Shown here piece after piece: positions 1 through 12,851 of a stretch of DNA of 64,000 nucleotides (position 1 is its first letter; every line of letters starts with the position of its first letter). Position numbers and translations under genes: made by a program. Under the pieces are notes generated by a model. That model did not search any database. It worked only from the letters and a program-made list of their open reading frames with translations, and was not told the origin of the DNA. Source of the DNA: Apricaphanius iberus. Its lineage: Eukaryota; Chordata; Actinopteri; Cyprinodontiformes; Aphaniidae. The stretch is taken from positions 248,001-312,000 of the forward strand of contig JAPXFQ010002424.1 in assembly GCA_028564705.1 (NCBI GenBank), written 5' to 3'.

Positions 1-600
1 ATTTTCTGCATTTAAAAAGATAAACTGGGTAAATACAACTGCCTGTTTATAAATTAGGTTTTAATTTATTCAAGGAAAACTATCAACATCAACCTTGTCT
101 TATAATAAGTAATTACCACAATAACCTAATGAAACAATATTCTAGTCTTACAAGATGAAAGTAGAAGTTATTTTGTCTTTTTTTTCATGTTAAATATTGG
201 AAGTTATGATAGTTTAATGTTTCAGACACCGGGGCTAAGTCTGAAGTTTGGTGGACTGAACCAGTAATGTATCCAAAGGGAAATAAACCATTGTTATCAT
301 AATCACAAACAATAAAACAAACATGAAGTAACCTGGAAAAAAAAAACATTACCTAAAGAGAGCTGGGACAATAGTTACAAAGGTTTCTATTAGTAACAAA
401 CTATGTCGTCATGGATTAAAATCCTGCTGCAGTCGAAAGGTCCCCCTGCTTAAGACAGCACATGTAGAGGCTCATCTAAAGCAGTCCCCGAGGGTTACCA
501 TCCTGCAGCTCTTATATGCATCTCTGCTCTAACAAACCTGTCATCCAGCTCTGCAAAGTCATAGTAACGAGTCATTCATTTGAAATCTCTACCATTAAAT
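1..600. other. gene-free AT-rich stretch
   Basis: I see no supportable gene, RNA or complete mobile element here. Reading frames are short and there is no recognisable domain. Confidence 0.5.
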
Positions 601-666
601 ACAGCATCTTGAATTACCTTTTTTGTTGAAAGTGTGCTATACAAATAAAATTCCCTTGCCTTGCCT
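601..666 (+). repeat. L2/Maui-like LINE 3' tail
   Basis: This short segment has the fish L2-type 3' end: a TTGAATTACC-like block, GTGCTATACAAATAAA, then the CCTTGCCTTGCC ending. Very similar ends recur near 18.3, 37.2 and 45.8 kb, and in reverse near 33.8 kb. No coding part is attached, so it is probably a strongly 5'-truncated insertion. The family name is inferred from the tail only. Confidence 0.6.
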
Positions 667-1139
667 AATATGGAGATAATGGAGATGTGTTAAAGTGTGG
701 AGCAGCCTCGGAACTTCATGGTAGGAAAGTGTTATAAGTTTAACAGCAGGAAGATGGACAGCTCATGTGAGATCCAATCAGTGCTCTAATATAAAAGAAG
801 AGGTGGAATGTATGTAGGTGTGTTTGGCCAGAAAGGGTACGTTGGTTTTGACTGCTTCTTGTGGATCACGCTGTCAAATGCAATGTATGCCGTTTGTTTG
901 ATATTTCAATGGAAAGAAATGAGGGGAGCAAATAAATCTGATATACTATTTTAGCTGCGATGGACAGTTTTTCTATCGTTCAAACCAAACTTAAAGCACA
1001 TCAGACATTATTCTGATCTTAAAACACTCCAGAGGCTTTAAGTATCGATCTGGCTTTACGCCTCATGTTCTTACACGTTTCATTACAGCCTCGTTTTTCT
1101 TCATCTCAGTGTGGAAAATTGTCATTTTTATCAACTTCT
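667..1139. other. gene-free stretch before lectin remnant
   Basis: No exon or repeat can be supported. It lies just upstream of the broken lectin-domain exons and could hold decayed introns of that gene. Confidence 0.4.
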
Positions 1140-1533
1140 CGTGTTCAGATGTTCATGGAGTCCAGACCATAAAACATGAAGGAAGACGAGGACAAGTTCT
1201 GAATTGGACTGAGTGACTCAGAGAAAGAAGGCCGATGGTTGTGGGCGGACAGAACATCTCTGTACACAAGGTTTGATTGTGAAGGAATTATTTTGATCCA
1301 TTTGGGTTATAAAACACTGGGACTTACATAACTTTCTGTTTCATTACTTAGTTTAAGCTTTTAGAGCAGGCACCAACCAGACAACTGGAGCGGGGGGGCC
1401 TTAAAGCAGCCAACATTTTGGGGATGGGGGAGAAAGGAGCATCTGATGGTCTGAACTGCTGGTGTGATGATTCTCAGAAAAGTGTCTGTGAAAAAAACAG
1501 CAGGAACTCACTCATGTGTTTGTGTCCGGAGTT
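1140..1533 (+). pseudogene. C-type lectin domain remnant (two decayed exons)
   Basis: Two exon-like blocks match the second and third lectin-domain exons of the cluster further right. The first (about 1,150-1,272) encodes an IGLSDSEKEGRW-like core, but the codon for the conserved Trp of the FWIGL motif is TGA, a stop. It ends at an AG/GTTTGA donor like those of genes A, B and D. The second (about 1,355-1,530) gives GLNCWCDDSQKSVCEK, close to the family C-terminus. Its start is degraded, with no clean EPD block and shifted frame. There is no first lectin exon, transmembrane exon or start. I read it as a dead copy of the cluster genes. A sequencing error at the stop is possible but would not restore the missing exons. 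Confidence 0.7.
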
Positions 1534-1540
1534 CAGTTCA

Positions 1541-2399
1541 GTTTAGTTGTGTAAGAATGAGTCCAGGATTGTGAAGGTGCAAAAAGGCAGGTTTGTAAAG
1601 AAAAATTCAGAAGACATTTACAGTAAAGTGTCCTTCCAGACATGTTTAAATAAACATAAAATATCAAATAATAATGCTTCATTTAAGCAATGTTTTATTC
1701 ATAAACGTATTATCACATGCAACAATATATTTTAAAACGTTTCTACCATCTGTTATCTCTAATTTAAATATTTGTTACTTGAAGCAGTTCTGCTCTCTGG
1801 CTGCTTCAAGTCACATGTTTCCACGTTTACAAACACAATTAACCTTTTTATAAGATGATACAATTATTATTTGATATAGGAAATACAAATTCACTTTGCT
1901 GATGTTGTTGAGGAGATGATCAGTGATATTTTTGAAGCTTGCACTCTTGGACTGGCGACCTATCCAGGGTGGATGATGCCTGTTGCCCACAGACAGCTGC
2001 AGATTTGCACCAATCCTACCCTGTTTCTCTATATTATAAATCCTAAAGCTGATCAGAAATTTGTTATAATGTTAAGACTTCCTGGACACTGAGCTTCTGT
2101 TGACAAGCAGAACATCATAACATATTCTGATACAGAAACATCCCAAACTGGATTCTTTTAACCAGGCAAGTTATAGGTAAAAATCTGTCTGCTGTCTGAG
2201 ATCATAAAGATTTAGCTTTGTTTTTCTACGGTGGATTTATTTGAAACATGCAGGAAGTAGCTCATCATAAGCAGGACTTTCAGTTTGACCTCCTATCGGC
2301 CATCTGAGAGCCGTATATGTAATAACCCCTGGATGCGTGAATGTGATTGTAGAGTGATAACATTTTAATAATGGTTACATAAAGTACAGGAAATGAAAA
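1541..2399. other. gene-free stretch
   Basis: AT-rich sequence with only short open frames. It may include the 3' untranslated part of the decayed lectin gene, but nothing specific can be supported. Confidence 0.4.
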
Positions 2400-3440
2400 A
2401 CTTCAAACTTCAAAAAATTCAAGGTGCTTTACATGATTCAGTGATAATGAAACGAAACATGATTACATATAAGTTTAACAGTAATAAATCAGTAAGAAAA
2501 TATAATGTAAGGAACACATTTATGTAATTAATACACAATCACTTAAAAAAGAAATAAAAATAATAATAGACAGTAAACCACAACAATAAAAAATAATGTA
2601 AGGAACAAATTTATGCAATTAAAACAGATTACAACAGATAAAACACAATTGGGTAAACAAAACAAAAAGTGATCAGAAAGCGCAATTTAAGATTCAAATG
2701 CAGCTCTGAATAGTAGAGCTTTATCTTTGATTTAAATATTTATTATTTTGATTTAAATAATATTTCAGCGTTTTTGCATTCGTCTGGAAGTTTATTCCAC
2801 ATTTGTGGAGCATATACGCTGAAAGCTGCCTCTCCCTGTTTAGTTCTGATTCTAGGGACGATTAATAAGCTAGAGTTGGAGGACCTGATTGGTCTGCTGG
2901 GTTGATATAGTGACAGCATATCTCCAACATACTTTGGTGCTAAACCGTTCAATGATTTATAAACTAGTAGGAGTATTTTAAAGTTTATTCCCTGAGCTAC
3001 AGGGAGCCAGTGGAAGGACTTTAGAACTGGGGGGATGTGTTCTACTTTCCTGGTTCTAGTGAGAAGACGAGCAGCAGCGTTCTGGATCAGCTACAGCTGT
3101 CTGATTTACTTTTTAGGTAGACCTGTGAGGACGCTGTTGCAGTATTTATCCAACTAAAGATAAACGCATGGATCAGTTTTTCACGGTCCTTCTGTGACAT
3201 CAGTCCTTTAATCCTAGAAATGTTCTTCAGGTGATAGAAAGCTGACCTTGTTATTGCCTTTATGTGACCCTGGAGGTTCAGGTCTGAGTCCATTATTACA
3301 CCTAGATTACTGTTACGAGCCTGATGAATCGTTTTTAGTTGTATTAGCTGAAGCTGAAGGCACAATGAATATGGAGGAATATTAAGGAGTCCACTTCTCC
3401 AGGAAATCTCAGGGCTGAATCCCACAATTCTTATACCAGA
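2400..3440 (-). mobile_element. L2/Maui-like LINE, 3' part of ORF2 (degenerate)
   Basis: On the minus strand, two blocks together read as the C-terminal part of a non-LTR retrotransposon reverse transcriptase. The upstream block (3,425-3,087) contains NLGVIMDSDLNLQGHIKAI and SAFYHLKNISRIKGLM. The downstream block (2,952-2,743) contains APKYVGDMLSLY and PQMWNKLPDEC. The frame breaks between them near 3,090. The catalytic palm (FADD) is missing, so this is a 5'-truncated dead copy. A GTAAAGCACCTTGAA-like 3' end lies at about 2,400-2,440. The same family occurs on the plus strand at 45.3-45.8 kb. Confidence 0.75.
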
Positions 3441-6400
3441 GGTAGCACTAAGCTGTCAGGAAAAGCTGCAGGACCAGAGGTCAGGAAGATGGCCCATTTC
3501 ACTGCTATGGCTGAACCTTCTAACAAGGGGATGAAAATGTATCAAACTTTACTGACGAAGCAACTGGAGAACAAAGCTAACGATCCAAGGGGCTTTGGAG
3601 AAAAAGTATCCGGGGGAAAAATGGATGAGCTCTGATGTTAGACAGGAAGTACCAGGGCAAGAAGAACCTTTGACTCCTTAGTTTTTATTACACTTTCTAA
3701 TTTCAGTGTAATTATTTGATTCTAGGAGTTTTTTTTGGCTTGGTAATTTTCCTTCTGTCTACAATAAACTTGTCAGTTTCTTGCCTGTATATAAAAATAC
3801 ATTTTGAGGGTCTTCCTTTGACTCACTCGATTACTGGAATATCTGTAAAGATTAAATTAGGATATGAATATATCTTCATTGAAATGGAGATTTGGAAATA
3901 AAGCTTTAATAATTCCATGTTTTTTTTTTTATTTGTAGTCTAGGGTCTGATGGTTGAAGTTGAAACATTTCAGTTTTGATTAAATTATGTAAAATAAAAC
4001 TATGAATAATAGCTTTTAATAGCTTTTCATTTTGTTTCAATTGTTTTTCACCAGCTGTGATTTGCAGCACACTTTAGACCTCTGAGGATAATTCAGCTGT
4101 TGCAGACAGGAAGAGATTAATTTAAGTTTTATTACTCAACAGCTTTGAGACAAATGCTTGTTTTAGTCTTGAATAATCTGACCAGAACCAGCCGTTAGTT
4201 TAAACTAGAACAAGTTGAAGAGTGCAGTTTCTTCCTTAAAAACAGCAGAGGAAATGAAAGCAAACCATCATCCACCCCTTTATCATTGTAGGGTCACATG
4301 AGTTCTGGTGCCAATCAAGATGAACAAACTAAGGACATTTAGAAAGAAATTTAATCTAACTTTCATGTGTTTAGACTGTAGGAGCGAATCAGAGTAGCAG
4401 GAGAGAATCCATGCATGCTGCAAAAGGAGAACATGCAAAAAGACCCCAGGCAGCTTATCCAAACCCTAGACTTTATTTCTTTATGAAAAGCCTGTGTAAA
4501 TATGCTCCTTTTAAAGTTCAACCTTCCAGTTTGCTTAACAACATTATAAGTGTACCGGAACCAAAAGCTGCTTTTCTAGTCTGTCTGGATCAGATTACAA
4601 TGATCCTCATTCTATTCAGTTACTTGACATTTAAAGCCACAGAGCAGAGTCCACACCTGAGTGACCTTCAGGGACCGAACTCTTCAAAATGTTTTGTGTA
4701 AATATTCCATTATGCAACTTTATTATGTTTCTGGAACATCAGATTTAAAAAGAAACAGAGATCTGGGCCATTACTGGCCCAACAGAAGAAATGTCAAACC
4801 TCTTGTAAAGAAGTTTTAATACTGAACCTAGAAAATCACTCGGAGATTGCAGAACTCCTCCAAGGCGGCTCCCACTCCTCCCCAGATGGTGGTCTAGATC
4901 ACCCCTAAAAGCGAATCACCTTTCCTGGTCCCCCCAAGGATATCATGAATTCCAACCTCTCCCTTCAGGACAACGATACAGAATGCCAAAATGCAGAACA
5001 AATTATTTTAGAAACAGTTTAATTGACTTTCGGATATAAAAAAGTCTGAACTGAACTTAACCCATTAGTAGGTTAATGTAGAATAAAATAAACTAAACCA
5101 AAAAAACTCTGAGGCAGGAGTAAAACCTTCCTGAAAAAAAGCAGAAAATAGAGTAAGCAGTAACTCATTCAATGGCTAATACAGGGGTGCAAAAAAAGTT
5201 GATCGCTTCCAAGTGCTTTTTATCCCGACTCTACATGAGAATGACAGTAATATATCTAAGTACATATAATAAATTACTGACAGTTGTTACAGATAATTCA
5301 TTCCTAAGCTATAAACACACATCAAGCTTATGTTCTCACAAACAGTTAAGCTAAGTTCAAACTGAGCCACCTTCATGATATCAAAAACTTTCACTTTCAG
5401 TTATGCATTATTCCATTAAAGCTGTCACATCCTGCTGCTACCACTCCCCGTCCTGCTTCCATCACAGGTGCAGCTTAAACAGAAAGCAGCATACCTGTGT
5501 TACAGCGTTCTTCACACAATCAGAGTGGACATTCCTTTAACACTTTGGACTCTAAATAAGCTGTAAGTTTGCTTTATTTCTAACTTTTTCTTCAATAATT
5601 GATATATTTGCTTCTGCCATTCAGTTTTTGTTTCCTTTATGTTTTAGCAAAACACTTTACAATTAAAATAGCTAATTAATTATTTCTTAAAATTGAATGC
5701 AATGTTATGATGAAACACAATGCATATCTTATACTTTTATGTGTATGTATTTACAAAGTGGGGAAAAAATCTTTGGCAGTCTCAGTTTGTACCATTTGTC
5801 CCACTTAAACAGATGAGAGAGGTCTTTACACGGTACACTTTAAGTGTGAGAGACAGAATGTTAAAGAATATCATATTGTTTGATTTTTAAATAATTTATT
5901 TGTATAATGGTGCAGAACATAAGTTATTGGGTCAGTAAAAAAAGTTTAACTCATTACTTCTTAATGTAACCTTGGTTAGCAATGATAGAGGTCAAATGTT
6001 TTAGTAAAACTTTATAATAATGTTTCGTTACACTTTTATCTGACAGCCAACAATGTTGAAACTCAAATTCTATTGGCTAAAAAAAGTTAGCAGTCAGTGT
6101 GAATCGCATAGGAGTCTATGGAGGGAAGAAGGGACTTAAAAAAATAACAAATGTTGTGGAGCACCCATATATTATAGTAAAAAATTTAATTGTAGTTTGA
6201 ACGATAAAAAAAACAAAAAACTTTATTTTTAGGTATCCTGTCTAGCAGTGTGATACTCAGAATTGAGTACCACACTGGACCACTTGGTATCTGAGTACCA
6301 AGTATAAGCCTTTCTCAAGCAGAGCATTACAGCTTTTGCTATAGTAGTACACTTGATAAATATGGATGACATTATTTCATTAGTGAATGCTGTGGGTTTC

Positions 6401-6539
6401 ATTTCTTGAGGTTAGGGACACAGACAGGGAAAAAAACACGAAAGATAAAAAAAAAGAAAATGAAGAATAAACAACCAGTAAGATGGAGCAACATAAACTA
6501 AGATAAATCAAATGAAATCAACTAAGAATTACGCATCCA
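3441..6539. other. long gene-free stretch
   Basis: About 3 kb with no recognisable domain, splice-linked exon set or full mobile element. Frames such as 4,411-4,701 (96 codons) have no family motif and simple composition, so I do not call them. The sequence is AT-rich with scattered homopolymer runs. Confidence 0.45.
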
Positions 6540-9010
6540 CAACATACAAAATGGGTACATGAATACAACAACAATGTCCCTGAAAGGTCCCTGGCACCAA
6601 CTATGCATTGATGACAACCTCAGGCCAAAAATGCATCCCCAAACACTGTCGCAGGGCCGACAGTTCTTCCAAAGGAAGGAACAGAGGGAGGCCCCCAGGG
6701 AACATTCAGGAGTTACAATGCAGGGGCCCATGGGCTTTGCCTGCAACCGGCTACGTCAGGGCGGGCCCAGTCCAGGACCCAGGGACCCCGGGGACCTGGG
6801 GCGCCCCGCCCCCCAGCAGGGCCCCGACCCTGCCGCCGCCATTAAACTGGGGGGACGGACAACACACCGCTGCCGCCAACGTGCCAACGGAAAAGCAACA
6901 GCGGGCAGATGGCCCCCCCAGGCCAGGCCCAGCTAGCACCTGGACACCAGATCTACCAGCCCCCGGGTCCAGATCCTAACCCTTGCAGAGCGCTGAAAAC
7001 GGGCATCCAACCTAGGCCAGACAAACCCAACAATGTACAGAACAACCCTGAAGCCTACAGAACAGGCAATGGATTTGAACGTCAGGGCCAACTCCTGCCG
7101 AGCCAAAGAACGGCACCACCCAACGATTCAAAACCGGCACCCCCGAAAGAAGTGCCCCAAGCAATCCAAGGAGGACCTCGGCCCGACACACCAACCGCTC
7201 GACCCACCGGCCAACCCTGGCCAGGCCAGGCACGAACCAGGGCTGGGCCAGACTGCACCCAGGCCACCAGCCCCATACAGCGAGAGGAACCAAATGTCAT
7301 AAACTGTGGTGTGGTGCATGAACCCAAATGCACGACGCAGGTAAGATACTCTGTTGTTGTTGAATATAGGGTAGAAATCACGGATAGACAGCAACATCTA
7401 GTCGTCGACAATGATCCGGCATTGAATAAGGTGAAGAGAGTGGTTTTAAGCCTGGGAGTTGAGGAGGATCAGGTGTGGTGATTGGGTACAACAGGTAATG
7501 ACAAGGATGAGGAGACTGGGTGATTAGGGCAGCATGACACCAATGAACCAGTGGGTGCCGGCATCATTCACCGGCAGAGAGTGACGGAGGGGAAAGGGCC
7601 TGGTGTAGGGCCTGAGATGCACTAGGTGAGAGGGGAGCCGAGGACCCAACCTGACAGGTAGACAGAGACATACAAAAAAATACATACAAACCCTCCCTCA
7701 TACGCACCACATTTACACCAGCACACTAAAGCGCATTTTATGCTTCTCCGAGCGCAAATTTGGACTCGGACGCAGACATATTGACAAAGACGTTTTTCAT
7801 TTATGGTTCTCCGTCTTTTTCTGTCTGCTCTAAGTAGTTTTTTCAGCGTTGTTCTACCAGGACAGCAGGGGGTGCTAACTTTTCATGGCATCTCTGTCTA
7901 CTGTCACAGCAAAATCGCCAAAACAACAGATTACATAAATTATAATTTCAATATAATGCATGTAGTGGCCAAAAGCTGCATTAACTACTGATTACCGTGA
8001 CTATAGAGCCCTGCTCTGGTGAAGCGATCTCTGGCTGTGACCAATCAGATGTATACACTCTCTGTTGAAGGGTTAGTTAAAAAATGGCGCTCTACTCTGT
8101 GCGTCCTTGCATAGTTGACGGAGAGTCCTTGCGTCGACCGAAAAGGGGTGTTGCGTCAAAACAGAGAAGCATAAACTAGGCTTTAGAGACCATAGACACT
8201 CACTCATCCACCCCATATACACTCTATACTCTCAGGTCAAGGGACCGATGCTCCAGCAGAGCAACTAGCCCCTGTACCTGGGAGATGTCCCCCCTACCCT
8301 CTAAGATGGAGACAAGCAGATTACCAAAGCTCCACAGTGGCAAGAGTAGCAAACCAGCCCCGGACCAGACAGCCTGTCCTACGTCTTGGACTCCTAACCC
8401 CCGATGGACGGCAGTGAAAAGGGGCATGTAAAGACCCCTAGCATCTCTCCCCCTGCTCGAATGTGGTGTTGCTGCATGTTGTTCTATTGTGCAGGTTAAA
8501 CAGAGGGATGGGACATGGGAGGGCTGCCAGGGCCCTCAGTATTTAAGTGCAGTTAAGCAGTGGGCACCAGCGCCAGAGGTGAGACTCATTGAAAGGGCTC
8601 CCCTCTGGTGCCCCCATCGCAATGTTCCAACATGCGTGACTCCTGAAAATGTTATAAGTGGGAGTGTCTAAATTGCATAATTAAATTGGGAGCCGGGCTG
8701 CCATCGGACCGCAAAGATGGAATGTGACAAGTGACAAACCCACGTCCCAAGCCCCTGCATGAGTGGTACTATGATGGAGCAGGTGGACGGAGGCGTCTGG
8801 AGATGGGGAAGAAATGATTTGGGGACAGAATGCCTTCCCAGGGAGCCAGCTCGCTCGCTGAATCTGTTAGGCACCCCCTGTTCACCACGATCCATCAGGG
8901 GAGGGAGGCCTTGGCACGTCCAATTCAGTGTTCATGGCCGCAGCACCCCCATGCCCAATGAATCCCAAGGCCCTCCCCCATTCCCAAAAACAAAGATATT
9001 AAAATATGTT
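6540..9010. repeat. GC-rich dispersed repeat, interrupted by a MITE
   Basis: The base composition jumps from AT-rich to strongly GC-rich at about 6,540 and falls back at about 9,010. The segment has long C and G runs (for example 6,740-6,990), so every frame gives Pro/Gly/Arg-rich nonsense peptides on both strands. I take these as composition artefacts, not genes. Around 7,300-7,530 is a block with AACCCAAATGCA, a wording also seen in the repeat at 23.4 kb. The two halves (6,540-7,727 and 8,185-9,010) look like one unit split by the MITE at 7,728-8,184. I do not know the family. Confidence 0.5.
7728..8184. mobile_element. MITE with about 22-bp terminal inverted repeats
   Basis: The left end reads AAAGCGCATTTTATGCTTCT and the right end, read backwards, AAAGCCTAGTTTATGCTTCT. 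The ends are therefore imperfect inverted repeats about 457 bp apart. Flanking trinucleotides are TAA-like on the left and TTA-like on the right, which fits a PIF/Harbinger-type target but is not an exact duplication. No transposase frame is present, so it would be non-autonomous. It sits inside the GC-rich repeat and is therefore younger than it. Confidence 0.6.
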
Positions 9011-9770
9011 CTCCGGAATGCAGTTTTAACACTGGTAATGAATGGAGGATAGAGGAGCTTGTTAAAGAATGAAAAGGTCTTTGAGAACCAGAATTCTTGC
9101 TTGTTTGTAGGCGCTACATACTTTTCTGCACCATTATACACACATTCTTTAAAAAACATACAATGTGATTTCCTCGATTTAAAAAAAAATTCTCTCTTAC
9201 AGTTTAAGCAGGATCTGTTTTATCCTTTTCCGTGGGACAACTTGTACGATCATTGGCTGCCAAGTACTTTTTTGCCCCACTGTATCTCTACAATATGTAC
9301 TGCTATGGAAACTTTTAAAAACCAATGCATATGACAGTTGTATGGGTTAATCTGCAAAGGTGTTAATCTAAAGAAAAAAGGATTTTGTTGTTTGAAAGAT
9401 TTCTATAACAATCAGATTTAATTCACTTTGTTAGATAGTAATTTTTTTTAGCAATTTTATTAGTAATTTTTTAGACTTTTAAAATACATTTTTTATAGTG
9501 TGCTCTATAATATTTAGCAATTTATATTTTAATTTTCTTAAAAAACAAATGTATAAAGTATCTTTCTGTCCTGTCATTATTTAAATAATATTATACTGTT
9601 CAGATGTTCTCAGCTGTCCATAAACCTTTTGAAGAAGCTTTTCTTTTCTTTACAGAAACCGATATTTTACCACAAACTGAAATACATTTATTGTGCCAGT
9701 CAAGGTCTGACATATGGCAAACTTTTCTGAAATGTTGTTTTTGATTTAGTTCAATCCTCAAATTAATCAA
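9011..9770. other. gene-free stretch
   Basis: AT-rich sequence with no supportable gene or element. Confidence 0.4.
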
Positions 9771-11800
9771 AACAATTAGGGATTTCCCGATCCCGATCTC
9801 AAGATCGGATCGGGAAAATATTTTCACATTTTGTAGTGTTCAAATGTAAGAAACCGCTCAGACCGTCCGGTCAAGTGACCACCCTCAATAATCACTATTT
9901 TGGGATTCTAACCGTCACTGCCGCGCAGCCTAAGGTTCAATAAATTTAGATAAATACGGAGAACTTCAATTCTATAACGAATTTACCTCATCCCCGCCCA
10001 CACGACGGGTCAGAGACCCCACGGCTGTTCACGTCCTACCCCTTGTAGATGGACGTAATCACCCAAGGTTCCTCTGTTAATAAACCGGTCTCTCTCTGCC
10101 TTCGTATGGAGTAACGTTCCCCGCGCTGACCGCTCGAGTCGCAAAGTACTTCGGCCTTTGTCTTACAAACCTCCCCAGCAGTCAGGCTCCCCTATATATA
10201 TTTGCCTTTATATATATATATGTGCACAGAGTTCAAAAGACACCTTATTGGACTCTATTGGGATTTAAATGGATTCGTGTCGCTGGACCCTCGGACAATA
10301 TAATCCCCAGATAAATTAACAGCCATTAACAATCATGCAGTCAGAAACACAACCCCTTAATGGACACAAGCACTCGCTAAATGTCTGACCGTACAGCCGA
10401 CCTCTATGATTGGATGGCCTCTAGCAAGCCTTAGACTTAATATGAGAACAGCTTACTCCCCCTTCACAGTCACAATGTGAAAGTTCATTTATCTGTTTCA
10501 ATGCTAAGTTATATCAAAGTAGCCGGATGGTCACTTTTTAAAGTGGCTGCACCAAATGATAGCTGCATAAGTTACAGAAGATCTACTCACGTCAGAAGTT
10601 TGGTGTTCCCGCTGTCAATGAGACAGGGGTAACGTAGCACCTCCGTCTACTTTTCTTGTAGTCTGAAATGATCACTTCTCTTACGCACTATTTACCAGAT
10701 AGTTTACTTATCAAAGGAGCCGTTACTGTCACCTTGGATCCAGGTTCACGTTCATAAGTGGGGAAGGCCCCACTGAGCCTGGCCTTTCGAGCCTACTCCT
10801 CAGAAAAAATATAAAAAGCCCCGTTTAAATAAACGACTTCAACTCAAAAGACCAAAATTTGATTATTTAATTTTAAGCCCAAAAGAAATGACAAGTTACA
10901 AGCAACTTAACAAAAGGATTCACGCGTCACACGGTCACAACAACGATAACCTACAGCCTCCCATCCCATCTGCCGTCTCTATAATCTCAGAGTTTCAGCG
11001 GTAAATATACATCACTAATACAATAGGAGGATGTGTCTTATTTTTTTGACACATGCACAAAACAGACAGTTTCCAAGGAGTCAGCACATCAACATCAATC
11101 TTGTGGTTTCTTGTAGATGGTCGGCTCTTCTCGGAATGGTCTCGTTTCTGAAAGTGTTACCTTTTGACCTGCCAACTGCACGCAGGTTTCTCGATGCAGG
11201 CGTTATTTCATAGTGAAGTCTGTTATATATTTTCCACACATTCAGAGATGGGTGACCTTCGAGTTGGAACATTATAACTTTTCTCTGCACGTACAAATAT
11301 ACTTTGGTAAGCAGAATTAAAGCCACATCCTTGTGATACCATCTTTACGGTTATTGCAAAACCTTTTTCTAAGGCACATCATTTAACGTATTTTGTTATG
11401 CAAGCACACTTAATTATCAGAGTATATATTTCTGTTGCTTAAACACACATTATAGTAAAGATAAGAACTTTAAGAAAAGGCACTTTATTAAGAAAGGCTT
11501 AAAGCATAAATGGATATTTATTGCTCCCCTGGATTTCCCCAGTCAGATGTCCTAAGCGCAGGTATCCCCAGTGAATTTGCCATATAAAATCCCTCGGGAT
11601 TCGACACAAGGATCGGCTATATTAGCTGACGAGTTAAATCGATTTTTACTAAAGTACCTACTAGTTATGTTTGACGTGATTGTGCAATAATTCAAACCTC
11701 TGTAGTGGCACAAACAAGGGCTCCTAATTACCACGAATCAATCTAATATGGGTAAACTTTAACAAATATGCTTAACCTTACTTTAAATTATATAATAAAG
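9771..11800. other. unidentified complex stretch, possible LTR-like or transposon remnant
   Basis: This 2-kb stretch differs from its surroundings. It has balanced composition, many CpG dinucleotides and little simple sequence. It opens with a near-palindrome at 9,780-9,815 (CCCGATCTCAAGATCGGATC). Promoter-like and poly(A)-like words occur, including TATAAAAAG near 10,810 followed by AATAAA near 10,827, and another AATAAA near 10,079. There is no long open frame or recognisable gag/pol motif on either strand. It could be retroviral LTR or leader sequence, or a decayed DNA transposon. I cannot decide which. Confidence 0.3.
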
Positions 11801-12851
11801 GCATAAACACTCACCTTCTGGCATTTAGACACAACAATAAACCAAAATAAACAGAGAAAATGTCATATTTAGGCAGACGCTGAGCTGCAGGTGTGTTGGA
11901 AAACAAATAGCATCGGAAATCTATCCTAAATCCAGGAGCATAGGATATTCCAGTTTATGGTGAAAACACCACTAACAATACTGCAATTTACTAATTTAGA
12001 ACAATGTGGGGTTTCTAACTCTGGTGTTTACTCCAAAAAATAGAGTCAATGTGATCCCATGACAGGAGAGGGCAGCATTGTGCACACTAACTTTTTAAAA
12101 TTTTTTTTTATAATTTTAGTATCAACAATATAATACAACAACATCTGTTTACGCCAGGGTTACTTAAAAAAAGAAGCAACGCATTACAGGAAATACAATT
12201 ATAAAACAAGCATATAAGACAAACAATAACCACAAAATAAAATAAAAAGGAAAATGAGACCAAATTTAACATAATTAGATCATTCTTAATAGCCTTTCTA
12301 TTTTTAAGACCTCTTACAGTGGTGTGATATTTTTTGAGCTCTGCTAAAAGGTGTTCAAAATTTGGTTTGGACTTTGCCATTGCGCACAGTAACATAGCCT
12401 GCTGGAAATACTTTGTTTTATAATACTGTACCAATAATATGTGTTTGGGTTTATACTTTTGTCTGAAATATTAAACTGAAACTGACCGTAAGATTTTTAT
12501 TTCATGGAATTAACAACAATGACGGTAATGCTTACTAATGAAATTGGTCTTTTAAAATGTTAAATTAAGTTACTTTGTAAAATTATTTTTCAGTTTGATA
12601 AATTTCAATACTTAAGGCAAAATATCCAACTGGGACTCAAAATCAGATCGTATTTGAGGTTAAAATATTGGATTTGGATTGGAGGCCTAAAATGCTGCTT
12701 AATAACATTTGATAAAAAATGTATAACCCACGTTTTCATGGTGTAAATGTTGTATCGTGTGCATTGGGCTGTGTCTCCATGGCTTTATCTGTATTTGTTC
12801 CACCAATGAAGGTGTAAAGTATGAGACTGATGTTGATGTGAAATCAGCAAC
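11801..12851. other. region upstream of the NLR gene
   Basis: AT-rich sequence. A minus-strand frame at 12,108-12,434 gives a 108-residue peptide rich in Leu, Ile, Phe and Cys with no family signature, so I leave it uncalled. The last 100 bases before 12,852 probably include the 5' untranslated exon of the NLR gene. Confidence 0.4.

Noticed and set aside
4411..4701. 96-codon plus-strand frame
   Set aside because: No domain, no neighbouring exons, and composition like the surrounding DNA.
6522..7481. Overlapping Pro/Gly/Arg-rich open frames on both strands
   Set aside because: All follow from local GC richness; no start context, splice logic or family motif supports any of them.
12108..12434. 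108-codon minus-strand hydrophobic frame
   Set aside because: AT-driven Leu/Ile/Phe content without a credible topology or family; probably chance.
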